The translations under genes and the position numbers were made by a program. The notes under the pieces are model-generated. The model was not told the origin of the DNA and did no database searches. It was given only the letters and a program-made list of their open reading frames with translations. DNA of 64,000 nt, from NCBI RefSeq assembly GCF_000165425.1, contig NW_001799621.1:248001-312000 (forward strand). The letters run 5' to 3'. Below, piece by piece: positions 49,714 to 63,417 of the stretch. The stretch comes from Paramecium tetraurelia. Its lineage: Eukaryota > Ciliophora > Oligohymenophorea > Peniculida > Parameciidae. Positions within the stretch are counted from its first letter, which is position 1. Every line of letters begins with the position of its first letter.

Positions 49714-51971
49714 TCATTATGGCTCTTATTTTATTATTCCTGAACCCTCTCCAGGCTTCTTCATGTTTTGTTGCTATCCTTAGTAAAGTCCCATCAATGG
49801 ATTAAAATTTGGAAAACTGCCTAAGCCCATTTATTATTACAATTGCTACTACAAGTACTATTATTACAAGCTCATTCCAGCTCCTAATTATTAAGGCAAG
49901 GCAGATTAAAGTCCCAATTAGGAATTCAATTATTAGGCTAATAATTGTTGTTGTAGTTATTAAAAGTTCTAATTTTATCCCATCAAGGATTGAGGATTCA
50001 ATTATCCTTAAGGCATTCCCATTCCACTCAAGCCCTACATATAATTTAATGGTTAAGATGGCATTGGATTGCCCATCATTCCTGCTTGAGGTGGGAAGGA
50101 TTGTTAATTGAGTTATTATTACTATTACAACAGTAGTAATTGTTGGAGCTGATAATATTGCATGACTTATTGCAAGGCATTTGAATCAGGTTATTAGAAT
50201 TAGTAAGGGAATGCGGGATTCATGTGTTAAGGAGCTCCTTATAGTCCTTAGGCAGGTATGTTGATGGGTTGGATTCCAGGGAGATGACTAGGTTTTTGAT
50301 AAGGTTGATGTTATATAGGTGGTGGTTATTGGGGTTATTGTGGTTGTGGGTGTTGTTGAAGTGGTTGAGGGGCAGTAAATGAAGAAGAAGGTTGCCCTAC
50401 TTATTTTTTGTTCTATAATTATGGATTCTATTGGATCTGATTGGGTGCTTAAGTAGTGATTGGTTTATTAATGACATCTGCTGGTTTGTTTTTAGGTGGT
50501 TATGGTTATTGTTAAATGGGTTTCTACTATTATTGATTGAGTGCTTGTTGGACACCAATTTCAATTGGTTATTAAGGTTGCAATTACACAGGTATCTATT
50601 CAGAGGGGATAATAGGTTTCTTGACTTCTTGAGTGGGTTTGTTCTGCTCTTCGTTTAGCTTGACCTTCTTCTATGGGAATTGAGACTCTGAGTCAGAGTA
50701 GTTGTCATCTGATTCATTTGAGTCACTCTCACAAAACTTCTATGTTAATTGTTTGAAAATCTTTAATAGCTGATCAAAGCATTATTTATAATTTTCTAAG
50801 ATTTCTGCAGAGTCTCCCAATTTAACAAATTTGGATGGGATTTAATCTTCTTTCCTGACGATTTCCAAACAGCCAGTATTGAGAAAATCAATGGCTTCAG
50901 TCACCTTTTTGTTTTTATTTTGATCATTATTTTCTTCTATCAACAAATAAAATTGTTTCTCACCAGCTGTACTCAACTATTTAGTAATAATATCTTTGGT
51001 CAACTGGCTTTAGAGTTTCTCCATTATGGTTTTAACATTCCCCTCAACAGTCATAGGGTTATAGTAGAGAGACACACAAGTAGAAAATTTGATGATTAAA
51101 AATAGAGGATGTTTCACCTTGTGACGAATGTTGGGAGCAGTCAAGTAATTAAACAAACTCTCGAAGTCATTTTCTATTTCTACGTCTTGTTCGGTCTTCC
51201 TTTTGTTCTCTCTCTTGAAGTACTTTTTATCTAGCAAGTCAAAAGTGAAGGGTTCTGCATGTAAATATAGTTTCTTTTGTTCAGAATTGCCTGCACTCTT
51301 TCGACTGTCTACGAAGATAGGAGGAGAAATGGTGGAATTCAATATTTGAGGCTTTTCAGTATCAGAATTTTGAATGTACACACTCATTAATAAATGAAAT
51401 TTCACGCCTTCATTGTTATATGAGGTTGATGCAAATCTCAATGCCTACAATAAGATTTGCAAATTAATTTACTGAAAAATATGCTTGACCATCAATTAGT
51501 TCCAATTTACTTGTTCCTCTTAATCCGACATCTTGAAGTATGACTCGGGTACCTTCTTGCACTTTTTTAACAGCATACAATTGGGCATACAAATTTTTGG
51601 GAGAAAGCAAAAGTTCCTATGTTTGCGAATCTTTAATCTATTAATGTGAGAAGGTCATTACTTCTAATCTAACCACAATATTGGGCAAATTCCAGCTCTT
51701 ATGCCAATTCCAGCCTAATTCTTCGGAATATTTAAGTTGTTTCTCAGTGTCAATAACCAAAGTAACATATGGTTCAGGATAGGCCTAAAACAGTCTATTC
51801 ATATATTTACATCTCCCTCGGGGTGAGTCAAAACAATTGAAGGAGTTGTTTCTATTTATACTTTATTCGAATTGATTGTAATCTCTAGTGTTTGAGTAGC
51901 AGGTACCCAGTCCCATTTTGACGATTCTAGAACGATTTAAATTTACATGTACCTGTGTTTTGGTTAATCAT
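49714..51971 (-). CDS. Protein with folded N-terminus and Gln-rich C-terminus
   Basis: About 710 residues. The N-terminal 400 are folded: a beta-rich region (TLEITINSNKVQIETTPSI, then YVTLVIDTEKQL) followed by a basic segment with KVQEGTRVILQDVGLRG and FLIIKFSTCVSLYYNP. After an acidic stretch (ESDSNESDDNYSDSES) and a likely nuclear signal (PQKKVKL) comes a tail of about 270 residues made mostly of Gln, Pro, Asn and Leu, coded largely by TAA/TAG/CAA. The layout resembles transcription coactivators, but no SP-RING, bromo or zinc domain was seen. Start: ATG at 51971 with a 26-nt intron six codons later; ATG 51948 is the alternative. Stop TGA 49714-49716. Confidence 0.65.
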
Positions 51972-52119
51972 AGTAGGTGATTTAAAAACGATGTTATATT
52001 TAGAAAAAGATTTTATATAATGATTAAAAATGATTTATCGATTCTTAGATTTGTAATCCAATATAGTGTAATCTGAGCATAGTATACAAAGCTTAAATGA
52101 CGTAAAATCAAAATTTCAT

Positions 52120-52440
52120 ATGAATTAACATAAATGCTTTATCCACCAAACCAATTCGCAATCTAATCCTCAAATTCTATTAACCAACAAAAATCCTCCA
52201 CCCTTCTGGATTTAAGCTTACCAGTTGAAAATACGACCTTTTAAAATTATACACATTCGAACAAAAAAGGCAAGTAACAATGAGAGACCAGATAATCAAC
52301 TAAAATTCGATGTTTATGGTGAAAATAATTTTGTATTTCCTCGATTTTCTGGTATCAAAGAGATAGTGAAAATGGAGGAAGATCATTTTTAAATATAAAG
52401 AGATGTAAATAAAAAGTATTGTTAATTATTATTATAATAA
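52120..52440 (+). CDS. Small protein of unknown function; 3' end unresolved
   Basis: From ATG 52120 one frame reads MNQHKCFIHQTNSQSN, then NPPPFWIQAYQLKIRPFKII and DVYGENNFVFPRFSGIKEIV, with good composition. It stays open past 52440 into sequence that is too AT-rich to be coding and then into the next gene, so an intron or a missed stop must lie near 52410-52440. A different frame beginning MLYPPNQFAIQSS overlaps its first half and is less protein-like further on. No family recognised. Confidence 0.4.
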
Positions 52441-52513
52441 ATTGATGCATATATATTTATTCACATTAATTAATTAATATTCTAAGTATAATTATATATA
52501 TTAATATTTTTTA

Positions 52514-53332
52514 ATGATTCCTCCACCACCTCCACCTCCTCCCAAATAAGTTGAAAAAGAAGATGCTTTCAGGAAGAAACTGCTAGAAAAATTCGGAAAC
52601 TTCGAAGGGTCAACCACTGATGAAATCGAAAAAAAACTTAAAAAGTCAGAGGACATCGATGAAACCTGTTTTAGTGAAGCTGATGGAACTGGAGTTTTGG
52701 AAAATTAACCTCTGGATACTTCAAATTGTACACAATGCGAAAGATGTTAAAAATGGATAAAAAATGAGTCATATCAACATCATCTCATATGCCATTCTAC
52801 AAGAGTAACACTTTAATATCAATTCACTTAAGATTTTAGATTGGTTGTACTTGGGAGCAGCAATCAATTCAGAGAATGAAGTTGAACTCGATAAGAGGAC
52901 TAATGTCACCTACATTTTGAATGCTGCTGCAGAATGCTAAAATTATTATCCCCAAAAATATCAATATCTAAAATTACATCTCATGGATACTATTGGCGAA
53001 ACTATCCTAAATCACTTTGATGAAGCCTATGAGTTCTTAGGTAAACATTTAAAAATAATACCCCAGAAAAATGCAGAAAAGAAGGGAAATGCGCCTTAGT
53101 GCATTGTCAGTTGGGTAAATCGAGGAGTGCTACCATCGTGATTATGTATTTGATGAAACATCTCGGCATGAACCTAAGGGAAGCATTTAAATACACGAAA
53201 GAAAAACGCTACATTGTCAATCCCAACATCGGATTTATCAGGCAAATGATCTAGTTCGATGAGCAACTATATGGAAAGAGGTCAATCACAGCTCACGAGA
53301 TCAACCCGTTATGTAGTGTGGAGTTTGATTGA
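52514..53332 (+). CDS. Dual-specificity phosphatase with N-terminal C2HC zinc finger
   Basis: About 250 residues. Begins with a run of eight prolines (MIPPPPPPPPKQ), a charged helix, then a C2HC zinc knuckle (CERCQKWIKNESYQHHLIC, C-x2-C-x12-H-x3-C), then a catalytic domain: WLYLGAAIN (family start), AAAECQNYYP, the general-acid segment HLMDTIGE and the P-loop VHCQLGKSRSATI, full HC-x5-RS. Two introns, 28 nt ending AAG before the catalytic domain and 26 nt ending CAG before the P-loop. Ends CSVEFD, TGA 53330-53332. The finger at the front rather than the back is unusual for DUSPs. It is unrelated by position to the other phosphatase at 31448. Confidence 0.88.
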
Positions 53333-53425
53333 TGACAAATACAATCCTCTGTATTCTATAAAGAATAAGAAATATAAATCAATTTGCATATAACTAATCT
53401 TATGAATATTAAAACAATTATTAAC

Positions 53426-54655
53426 TCACAACTATTCTATCGGCAACCTTGCATACTCCAAAGCCTCAATTACCCATTACGGTATTTTGCCTTCCCTTTA
53501 ATACCAGTTTTTAAGAAATCCATTCACAAATCCTGTTAATTTGCCATCTATAATCGATTGATGTAAATTGAGCATCAATTATATCAAATAATTCAGATTA
53601 TGAATAGAGATGAGATGACAAGCAACCTCTTCCTTTGCAATCAAATAATGCAAATACGATTAGGTATAATTCTTGCAAGCTTAACATTAACACCCTTTCT
53701 AAATTGGCTCAAAAACATTTGCTATTTCATTATTTTTCAGTTTTAGAAATCCATGCTCTGTAAAAGCAGTACCAAATCTAGCGGTTCTTGTTGAGAAAAC
53801 ACAATCAAACATGTCAACACCCAAACAAGAACAGACGACAATATCTACTGGATATCCAACACCCATTAAATATCGAGGTTTATTTTTAGGTAATTTAGTT
53901 GTGCATTACACTACTGTTTTCCAGAAGTCAGCCTTGAATATTCAAGAATTTATATACTTTATCTTCTCCTCCAGCCAATCCCCCAATTGCATATCCATTG
54001 GCTTCTCTCTATATCAGATCATTCAAAGATTGCTCTCGTAATTTAGAATCAACTCCTCCTTGTACAATAGGAAATAGGTTTTAGTCATGTTTCCTTTTAT
54101 GGGCAGCAATATCTCTATCCAACCACCTGGTTGTTCTCTCACTTGCCTCTTGCATGCGAAGACCAGCTGTTGCTGTCTTAACAACATCATCCAAGGCCAT
54201 AATTATATCAGCTCCTATTTAATTTTAAGTATGGATTGAATCTTCTGGTCTAAGATGCATTTTTGATCTATCATAAGGAGACTCAAATGTGACTCCTTCC
54301 TCTGTGACTTCACTGAGTTAAGACATTGAAACCATTTGAAATCCGCCACTGTCTGTGAGAATGTTGTTTTTCCAATTCACAAAATTATGTAAACCACCAA
54401 CTTTTTCTAATAAATCACCTCCTGGTTTGTATGCCAAATGATAAGTGTTTGCTAGCAGTAATTTACATCCCAAATCATCCATTTCTTGATAGGTCACTCC
54501 CTTCATTGCTCCTTTTGTTCCTACTGGCATATAAACTGGAGTTTTCACTTCTCCATGAGGAAGTCTCATTATTGAAGCCCTTTAGGTTTTGAATTTAGTA
54601 GGTACCTTGCTAAATTGTGAGTTGCTTAAATTGTGAATTCGAGTGGTCTTGGCAT
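53426..54655 (-). CDS. QTRT1: tRNA-guanine transglycosylase, catalytic subunit
   Basis: Exchanges guanine-34 for queuine in tRNAs with GUN anticodons. About 400 residues. Motifs: [44 protein letters not shown] (nucleophile region with DSGGFQ), a segment with QGG and the family zinc site further on. The first exon [17 protein letters not shown] is joined by a 26-nt GT...AAG intron to [11 protein letters not shown]. The C-terminus ends [19 protein letters not shown]. Start ATG 54653-54655, stop TGA 53426-53428. Converges with the zinc-finger phosphatase, 93 bp apart. Its noncatalytic partner QTRT2 is not in the window. Confidence 0.9.
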
Positions 54656-54877
54656 TTTTAGGTTTGATTTTTTAGGAGGTATTATTTCGAATTCTTTTAA
54701 TTCTTATATAATTTATTAAATAAGTAATACAATACAATAGAATTCTGAGGTATACCTCATAAGTGAATATTGGAAAAGTAACAATAAGAAGAAGGAGATG
54801 TCAGACTGATAATTAAAATCAAATAGAAATGATTAAAATTCCATAATAAAAATACGTATCTTAAGTGATTCAATTTT

Positions 54878-57800
54878 TCATTGTAATTTTGTCAAGGCAT
54901 CCTTATCTTTCTCACCTAAGAATCCAATATAAAGAGTTATGATTCCATTTCCATTTCCTCCTAAAACAAAATCATTTTTTATTGCCCAAGTATTTGGAGC
55001 TGTGAAAATAGCAGATATATCCTATATCGTCACTTCCCCAATTGGTACACATCGACTAAACGTGCCTGGATCATGGAATAGATTGATTTGCAACGGTTTC
55101 AGAGCATCAAGCTTAAAGGGATCTAATATCTTCTTCCACTCCGGAGCAGCTCCCTTCACAGCAGCAGTTGATTTCTCTTCCCCGTTGAATATCACAGTGA
55201 CCTTCACATTCGAAGCCTTATTGTTATCCATCAACTTAATCTTTTCTGCCTTAATAACAGCAACTTTCAATTTGCCTTTTAAGGGTTGAATCATCTGTGA
55301 CTAACTGACAGGCATTTTGATTTCTGGATCTGGAAGGAGAGGTGGATCTTAAACATTCTAATCATTTATCTTAAATATCGCTTGGAGATAGAATTATTGC
55401 AAGTTTGGCTGAATATTGCTGTGTTGGAATCCCTAGAAGGAATTCATCCAAGTTCCTGGCTATTAGATAATGCTTTACAGACTGACAACAGTGTCAGCTA
55501 TCTACTGCTATTTCTCATCTAACAAATTGATTGTAATTTGAGGTTCTGGATTCTCAAATTAACATTTTAAGTTATAATTAACATCTGCCTACACAAGATT
55601 GCTATTGAATGCTTTTTGGCCTTGAGATACTTTAATTTATGATTTTTTGTCATAGCCAACAATTTTGATTAGGTTGACATGCAGAATACCTTATGAAGGC
55701 TTCTAAGTCTGAGGTTCTGGCCCAGGCTGAGCAACTTATTATTAAATCTAATTGGGTTAAGCCAAAGAGACATTGTTCTTAATGGAATTGGGCACCCACT
55801 ACAGTTACAAGTAAATAAATCCATTCTTGCCAGCATTTCCATGTTCATCTTTGAGTTAGAATAGACCATTGATCCAGGTTCCAGGCTTAGCAAAGACGTC
55901 ATTCAATGATAGTTCTAAGAAGCCAAGAAAGTCACTGGAAACTATGGTATCGTAATCATAGACAGTGCACATAATTGCAATGTCATTGTATTCATGTGAT
56001 TGCATATCCAAGGTAAATTCTCCAGTGAAGTTCCAAGTAGGATTAGGATCATCGTCAATAGTTTTACTTTTAATGATTTGTTTACTACCTTTAGAAATTT
56101 TGAATTCTACATATGGATCACTATTCCCCATTATATCGGCTTTAATCAATTATTTGGCAAAGGGAGCAAAGACCCTCAACGCTCCAGGCAATTTAGGTAT
56201 GGCTGCCTAGGCTTCCTTTTCTTTTTTTATTCTCTCCTGCTCTTCTTACTACTACCTGGCGATGTCTTCATATAAATTCTTAGGCTATTATTAGATGGCA
56301 GATCCATCTCCATCAATAGTGAACAGAGCTTGTAGATAAATTTCACTTTTCTATGGAAAATCCTTCTCATTCAGAAGTGGAATGCGGTAATTGACCCATT
56401 GGCCTGACTTTAATTTACTTAGATCGAGTTCACATTTGCCAAGTAGATCATTAGAGTTGTAATCATAATCAAACACATTAATGTAAAGTCTTAATAATGA
56501 TAGATCCTCTTAAGTGACTTCTTTAAACAAATACTCTCCGCAGTCTATCCAAAAGCAATCTAATTTGTCATCCTAAGTAGTGGTCTTAAAGGCAGTCGTG
56601 GATCCTTTTGAAATCTTTATTTCCACAAAAGGATCACTCAACCCAGTGATATCTTTGTTTTCTAAATTTTTGAGTCCGATGTAAGTGAATTTCAATTTCC
56701 CATTGAAAGTAGGAGGTTTACCTTAATTAATGAACTATTTAAAGTCAGCAAGGGCAGGTGGATTCTTATCCTGTACTTCTTCCGTTCTGAACTAGGCTTA
56801 GAAATACACATAGGACTCAATTAATTTGCCATCGCCATCATAAAGTTAATAATACTAATTAATCCACATACCTGGCTTTCGGAATAAGTCAGTTAACAAT
56901 ACAGTAATGCCTCCAAATACAGTGTCACTCCAAGCTGAATTGTAATTTTTAACAGTAGCCTTTATCCTCTCAGTCAGGATTTACCTTTCACTAATGGAAA
57001 GCTTAATAATCTCTTCGTAATTCCAATCCGGATTTTAATTGCTGTCTATATGTTTACATTTGTAATTCTTCTCCATATCTTCAGTTAAAAAGAAAGTGAC
57101 ATAGGGATCGCCTTTGGGTAATTACCTAGCATTTGGGAATCGTATGCATAGATCACCTTCATACATCTTTGGTGGTATTCTTAATCCCACCACGCCTTCG
57201 TTGTAAGGATCTGGAATCCAAACGAATTGCACCTTCAGAGATCCCAAATTTGGATTTCCTTTCTTACTCGGATCCTTCAATGGCAGATCTTGAAGCATCA
57301 CTGATCCTGGATTCTTTTCCAGAATATCAATCAGATCCACTTCGCATTACCCAAGGAAATCTTTGCCAACTTCATCATCATCATAGACATTGAAATTAAT
57401 GGTGTTCATTTGGACTTGGCATCTCAGCAATTCAACCACAAGACTCCCTTAGAAATCCCAAATTGGATCCAATGTATTCTCTTTAATCGGAGTCTGCATC
57501 TTCTTAGTTTCACTGCTTAACCCACATTCTACAAAAGGGTCACTTTTGCCTGTGATGTCTGCATTATACAATTGGGAAGCTGATATAATCTTCACATCTA
57601 TTTTGCCAAGGACTCTGCCATAATCATGCTTTAATTCTTGAACAGTATCACATGCTCTGATGCCTTCAGGAGTTGTCTCCTACCCTGGAAGTAAGAACTT
57701 GCATTGAACATACACTTTGCCCTCTGACAATTGATACTGCTTGTTAATCATCCATTAAGAGGGGTTATTGAAGCACTCCATCCATTCGATTTCGACTTCT

Positions 57801-60800
57801 CCCAGCAAATCATCACTCATAGCATCAGAGTCATAGATTTACAAAAATATTGGTTTGTATTGTTCTTTGATTAGATTGCAATTCCATTGATATTGAAAAT
57901 TGAATATTGGATTGATGGTCTTATCAATTTATTTGCTCTTCACATTGTGACTATCTGGAAATGTCAACTTGCAATAGGGATCTGCAGTGACTCCATCATC
58001 TGGTCTCAATCCCAAAGCCACAGGGATGTTAATAAACAATTTCCCCTTCATGGGCCTTTTGTTTTCCTATTGTTGTTCTCTCAATATGAAATCCAAATCC
58101 TCTGTTAATGGCAAGGGAGGATCATTATTTTGAATCCCCTACAAACAATACATAATTTATAAATAGATCTTGCCGAATTCTTTGGTCTTGTATTTCTTTT
58201 GCATCTTCTAATCTCCTTGTAAGTCCACTACTTCATTGAACTTCCACACTTGAGGATTGTTAAAAGTATCCAACAAATCAATAGTGCAATATCCCATCAA
58301 TTCGTCATTTACCAAATCATCATCAAACACTTCCACTCTTAAAGGTTAAATCGTGTCTTTGGGCATCGACACATTAATATTAAATATAGTTTTCCAAGAA
58401 GGGTTGATGGTATCAGGTTTAGACAGTGTTTCTACTTTCTTGCCTCCTGGTACTTTGAACACTACATATGGATCACTTGCTTTGCTATCAGCCACAACCA
58501 GTCCTCTAGCATGTACTAAGAATATTCTTAATTAACCGGAATAAATTCCTTATTTCGAATTTATTATCTCAAATAGGTTCTCAGTCAATGGAGCCTCTGC
58601 TTAATCATCAATCATTCCTCTTTCAATAAATTTGGCTTGAATATACAAAAAACCAATCGACCCAAAATTCTTACTGTTTGCAGCAGCACTTAGATTGTAC
58701 ACTTAATTGATAGCCCATTCTCCAGGATGAGACACGCACTCCTCCCATTACATGTCTACATATCCAATCAAATCATCACTCAAGATGTTGGAATCTTTGA
58801 CTAATACTTTTAAAGGTGTCTTCCCTGTCTCCTTCTTTACTTTGAATTGATTTCTCAAGATCTAATTGAAAATAGGATTTATAGAAGACGAGATCGTTTC
58901 TGTTTTCAATTCCTTGCCGCCTGGAAAATTAACAATAACATATGGATCTGGCGAATCTGCTTTCAATTCTCTGGCATGCACCACTTTAATGACTAGTTCA
59001 CCATCAATGAAATTGGGATCTGGATCAGCACAACCACTGGAATCAAACTTATCCTTTGCTTTTAAATTGGGATCCTTCATGCCTTTTGGAACCCAATAGC
59101 ATTAGATGTAAATTTAAGCTGGCTGTTTAGCCTTGGGATCAATGACGTCAAAATAATCATTTATAGACCATTTACATGGCTATTCAATACATGGAGCCAG
59201 ATCCACTTTACATATACCTAACTCATCATCACCCAAAACATCTTCATCAAATAATTGGAATTCAAGTGGAGGATATGGTGCCTCCTTTGGCATCAATACC
59301 TTTATCTATTACAAATCTCTCCATTCTGGATTCAAACTGCACTTCACTGTCTTCGATTGTATCTTGATCTCTTTGTCAAATGATTTAATTTTGGCAATAC
59401 AATAAGGATCGGAAGTATCTCCATCATCCGCTCTCAGGTTCTTACCTCTTACAAAGAGAATCTTTAGAGTCCCTTCAATCATATCATCTAAAGTCAACTA
59501 TTTCTTCTTCTCCTCCTTAGATACTCCCTCTCTGAATCCTATAATCTGTTAAAACATCGATTATGGGATGTATCTAATCTTTAAATAGACCTTCGTGTTC
59601 TCCTGAAGTGAGTAACTCTTCTCCGATAGGAATTCTCCTGGATTGAGTAGACATTCACTCCAATCTATGTAAAACTCACCTATGATTTGAGTATTTGTTT
59701 ATAACAAATTTTTAGGAGTCTCCACGTAAACCTTCACATAAACCGAATCAATAGGTGCATTTGCGATGCATTTCAAATCTTGCAAGTATTTACCTTCCCA
59801 ATACAGATCGTTTGATGCTGTCAATTAAGCCTAAGGCTTCTTGTCAATCGACATGAATTTTAGATGCATGAAGAATTTTGGTTCCTTCAATTACTTAAAA
59901 TCCTACTTCAAAATACACTAGATTGGTATCACTTCTAAAACACCCTCCTCCACTATCGTTGCATTTATTTTATTTCCAACTACTGGTCTTTTGATTTCCA
60001 CTTCTTCGCCAGGGATAAACTTAATCGCAATATTAACAAATCCTTAAGGCTTAAACATTTTGCTTTGCTCCTTGATGTAAGTAGTATTTTGGAGTTAGAA
60101 TTTGTTATTGATCACCCATTGATTTGGTTTATCAATGGTCTATTTCCACATGATCTTAACATCTCCCACAAAATTGTCCTCCTCAACAGCATTTCGGTAT
60201 AACCTAATCCAAACATATTCGCATAGATTCTCTTTCAAGGCTTACCCAATTGGAAAGATGAAAGCCTGCTTAAATTCACTCTGATCGAAAAGAATCACTG
60301 ATTTTTCCATAACATTACCTCCCTTTAAAATAATGTGACAACACAATGATTTTGAATTGATTTAAGACCCATTAATCAACTAAACCTTTAAGAATCCTGT
60401 AATCTTTGTAAAATCTTTAGTATCAATGTTCCACTCTTTAATTTCTTATTGCAATTCTGTTTACGTAGCCGCTATATCCTCATAAGGATTATCCTCATCC
60501 TAAACTTAGATTCTATCCTGCTCATCAACCACAATTTCTTCGTCTCCTTATTCCTCTCTTAACTTCTGGTAGTTATTCAGAGTTTCTCTCATTTCTTCCA
60601 ATGAAACTGAACCACTCTTATCTGAGTCGAATATAGCAAACATGTTATTTAAATCTTTCTAATTCAATATGATTTTCAAAGACTTGAGTCCTTGCTTAAG
60701 TTCTGCTGGACTCAAAGATCCTGATCCATCAGTATCTATCAGTTCAAACATCTTCTCAACTGTGAGATTTCTAGCTTTAATGGCGTCCAGTAATTTACAA

Positions 60801-63241
60801 AACAATGCCTATTCAAATTATTCCCTTTATTTTGGTCGATCCTACAATATTTAAGCCCACTCCTCAATTCCTATTAATTTCTTCTGTCCCAAAAAGCCTC
60901 CAATTCTACATAAAGAATGGATGTCTTATTAACTGAGTTTTAGGGACGCTAGAAATTGCCTAAACTCCTCTTAGGTTAATGACCCATCCAAATCACCATC
61001 GAATGTTTTCATTCGTTGTTTCATGGGTGGTGGATTACCTTTCAATGCTTTCAATAACACAATAATGGCATCATCATCCTATAGATTATCCATCCCACCT
61101 GCAGCATTTGTAGGTAATACCTCAGCTTAAATCTTCTATTTCTCCTTCATTAAAATATTCTTCTCCTCCAACAGTTAATTTTTCTCAAACTCGAATTACT
61201 TATTTGCATTTAATCTCTCTTATTGCATCTTTTCTTTCTCCAATTGAATTTAGGCCAAAGTCTAAGCCTTCACTTATGACAATTTCTCATCATTAGATGC
61301 CTTAATGGTTTAAAGGCTCTTCAAAAACAACTAACCTGCCTTAGCCCTAAGAGTTTTCTCTTGATCCTTGCTGGCCTATAATTATTCCTTTAACTCCGAT
61401 ATTTGAGTCATATACTCTTAAACCTCCTCCTCTGATATGCCCTGAGGCTAATTTCTTAACTCCTCATTTTCCTACTCCAATCTCTTAATTGTCTAATTCA
61501 GTTGCTACTTGTCCTTATCCAACTTACTTATGGTTTCATCCTTACTTTTTAATTGCTTATTGAGGGTATCAATTTGTGCTTGCAATTTCTCACTATTTGT
61601 TTTGTTCTACCTCTAAGTTACTTCCAATTAGGCTCTTGTTTATGCTAAGTCTTAATCAGTTTCGAATAGATGTTTAGCTTTAATTTAAATCTCAGTTTCC
61701 AAATCAGTGATCCTAGCCAGGTACTCTTGTTGCATCTTTCTTCTCATCTCTTCAATTTACTCGGTCCTTTTCACTGCTCCACTGCCATCAAACCACATTT
61801 CCCCATAAAATCCATCTATGACATCCTCATTGCCACTACCTGAAGGGAGTTGCCTATCGAATGGACACAAAATGTTAAACGTCCTCACACATGCCTCTCC
61901 TGGAGGAACATCCTTAACAGCCCCATACAATTCTTCCATTGTGTTTATCCCCTCCATCCAAGACCCTGTATAAACATATGGCCGTTTTAGATGATGATTG
62001 GCTCGAATCCCCGATTCCTATACTTTTTTCATTATGGTAAAGAACTTCTCCCTAATCCATTAATTTATGGATGCCGGAGCCCACTTCACTTGTAGAGGAG
62101 GAGGCTCAGCAGATACTATCTCCTTCTCCACAATTGGAAATTAAGGAGATTGTTATGGCTGTTTATTTGCGACTACTATGGATGATGTAGGTGCTTATTC
62201 TTTCTTTTAATTTGTTAGTTTCTAGCCTTAAACAGCTTAATCTAAGAATTTCAAATCTTGATCCTAATTATTCATTGGTGAAGAACTGTAAACAATCAAC
62301 ACCTCTCTCGTTCTGTCATTGGCAGCCAACTCCAATGGAGTCTTTTAACTCCTGTCTCTCAATTACATGCTTTCCTATCCACCTCTCTATAATAAAACTG
62401 GGATGGCTCTTGTTTTTCCACCCTCCGAAGCATGATGAATCGGAGTTTTCAAATCCTCATCCAAAGCCATGGAATTGGCCTTGAAGTCCAGGAGAGTCCT
62501 TAATAAACTCACCTAGTGTTGCGAGGAATTCCACACACAATAATGCAATGGGGTTCTCTTCTTCTGATCCACATCATTTGACAATTCTGGCTTTGTTGCC
62601 AATACCAACTACAATGTCTGTGCACTTGGACATGAGGCAGCAAAATGAATACAGGATCGGCCCAAGGAATCTCTGGCAGTTATATCCGCTCCCGCCTTCA
62701 ACAATGTATCAACTATTGTTTCATGGCCGTGCAAACACCCATAATGCAAAGGCGTCTTCAAAGTCCGATCTCTACAATTCGGATTGAAACCACTCATCAA
62801 TAGTATTTCCACTATGCTCAAATGACCCTCGATTGTTGCCACGTGCAAAGGGCTTTTTTTAGTTTAGTCTACACACTGCTTGATTTGAGGATCCTTTGAC
62901 TCTTTCAAGTACTATCTCACTTTTACGAGATCACCGCGCGAACAATTGATAAACAAAGCTGAATGTTCTGAATTGTCTTTCCTTGCCATCCAATTTATAT
63001 CGAACTTCGATCTATTCAACCTTTCCAAAGCCTTCACTTCGAATTTCCCTTGCCAATCCAGTCCTGTGTGCTACTGAAAGACTTTCCCAAAATTTGGAAT
63101 TATGAGTGCAGTCGCAACCTCCTCCAAAGCCAGCCCCTCGAATCCCTTCCTTTGGAACTTCTATATCAACCCCTTTATTTGCTGATCCGATATTTCGTCA
63201 GGCCCTCCAGATCCATTATCAAGAGCTTTATTATAATTCAT
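54878..63241 (-). CDS. Giant ankyrin / coiled-coil / EF-hand / multi-C2 protein
   Basis: One 8.4-kb gene, about 2700 residues, read with TAA/TAG as Gln and few introns. Order from the start MNYNKALDNGSGGPDEISDQ: a helical lead, ankyrin repeats (SPLHVATIEGHLSIVEILL, TPLHYGCLHGHETIVDTLL, RTPLHYCVWN), a linker, a long coiled coil (KDETISKLDKDKQQLNQTIK), EF-hands with loops DGDLDGSLTQEE, DTDGSGSLSPAE and DSDKSGSVSLEE, then about twelve C2 domains. Typical C2 starts are GTLKILFVRGKNLRADD, GELVIKVVHARELK, GQLRIFLVHARGL and LGKIDVKIISASQLYN; many keep SDPY/SDPF and DDD Ca2+ ligands, while the last few have lost some. The end is ALTKLQ. No membrane anchor was seen at either end, unlike ferlins and extended synaptotagmins. 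Probably a Ca2+-controlled membrane-associated scaffold. Confidence 0.85.
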
Positions 63242-63417
63242 ATTATAAATTAATTATTTTTAATTATACTCTCATTACTTTTCAATCAGTGTAAATTAAT
63301 CATTTCGCATTCCATTATATGTTAAATTACTTGATTAAGTGCATTTTTCATAACTGAAACCATCCTATTAAAAACATTATTAATTTAATTTTGTTATTAT
63401 TAATAAGTATTATTTAA

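Noticed and set aside
49750-50620. Possible tandem repeat or low-complexity non-coding array
   Set aside because: It is one TGA-free frame coding the Gln/Pro-rich tail of the gene at 49714-51971; plus-strand frames here are shadows.
54939-55289. Plus-strand frame of 116 codons, and several others opposite the giant C2 gene
   Set aside because: Antisense shadows of C2 domains coded on the minus strand.
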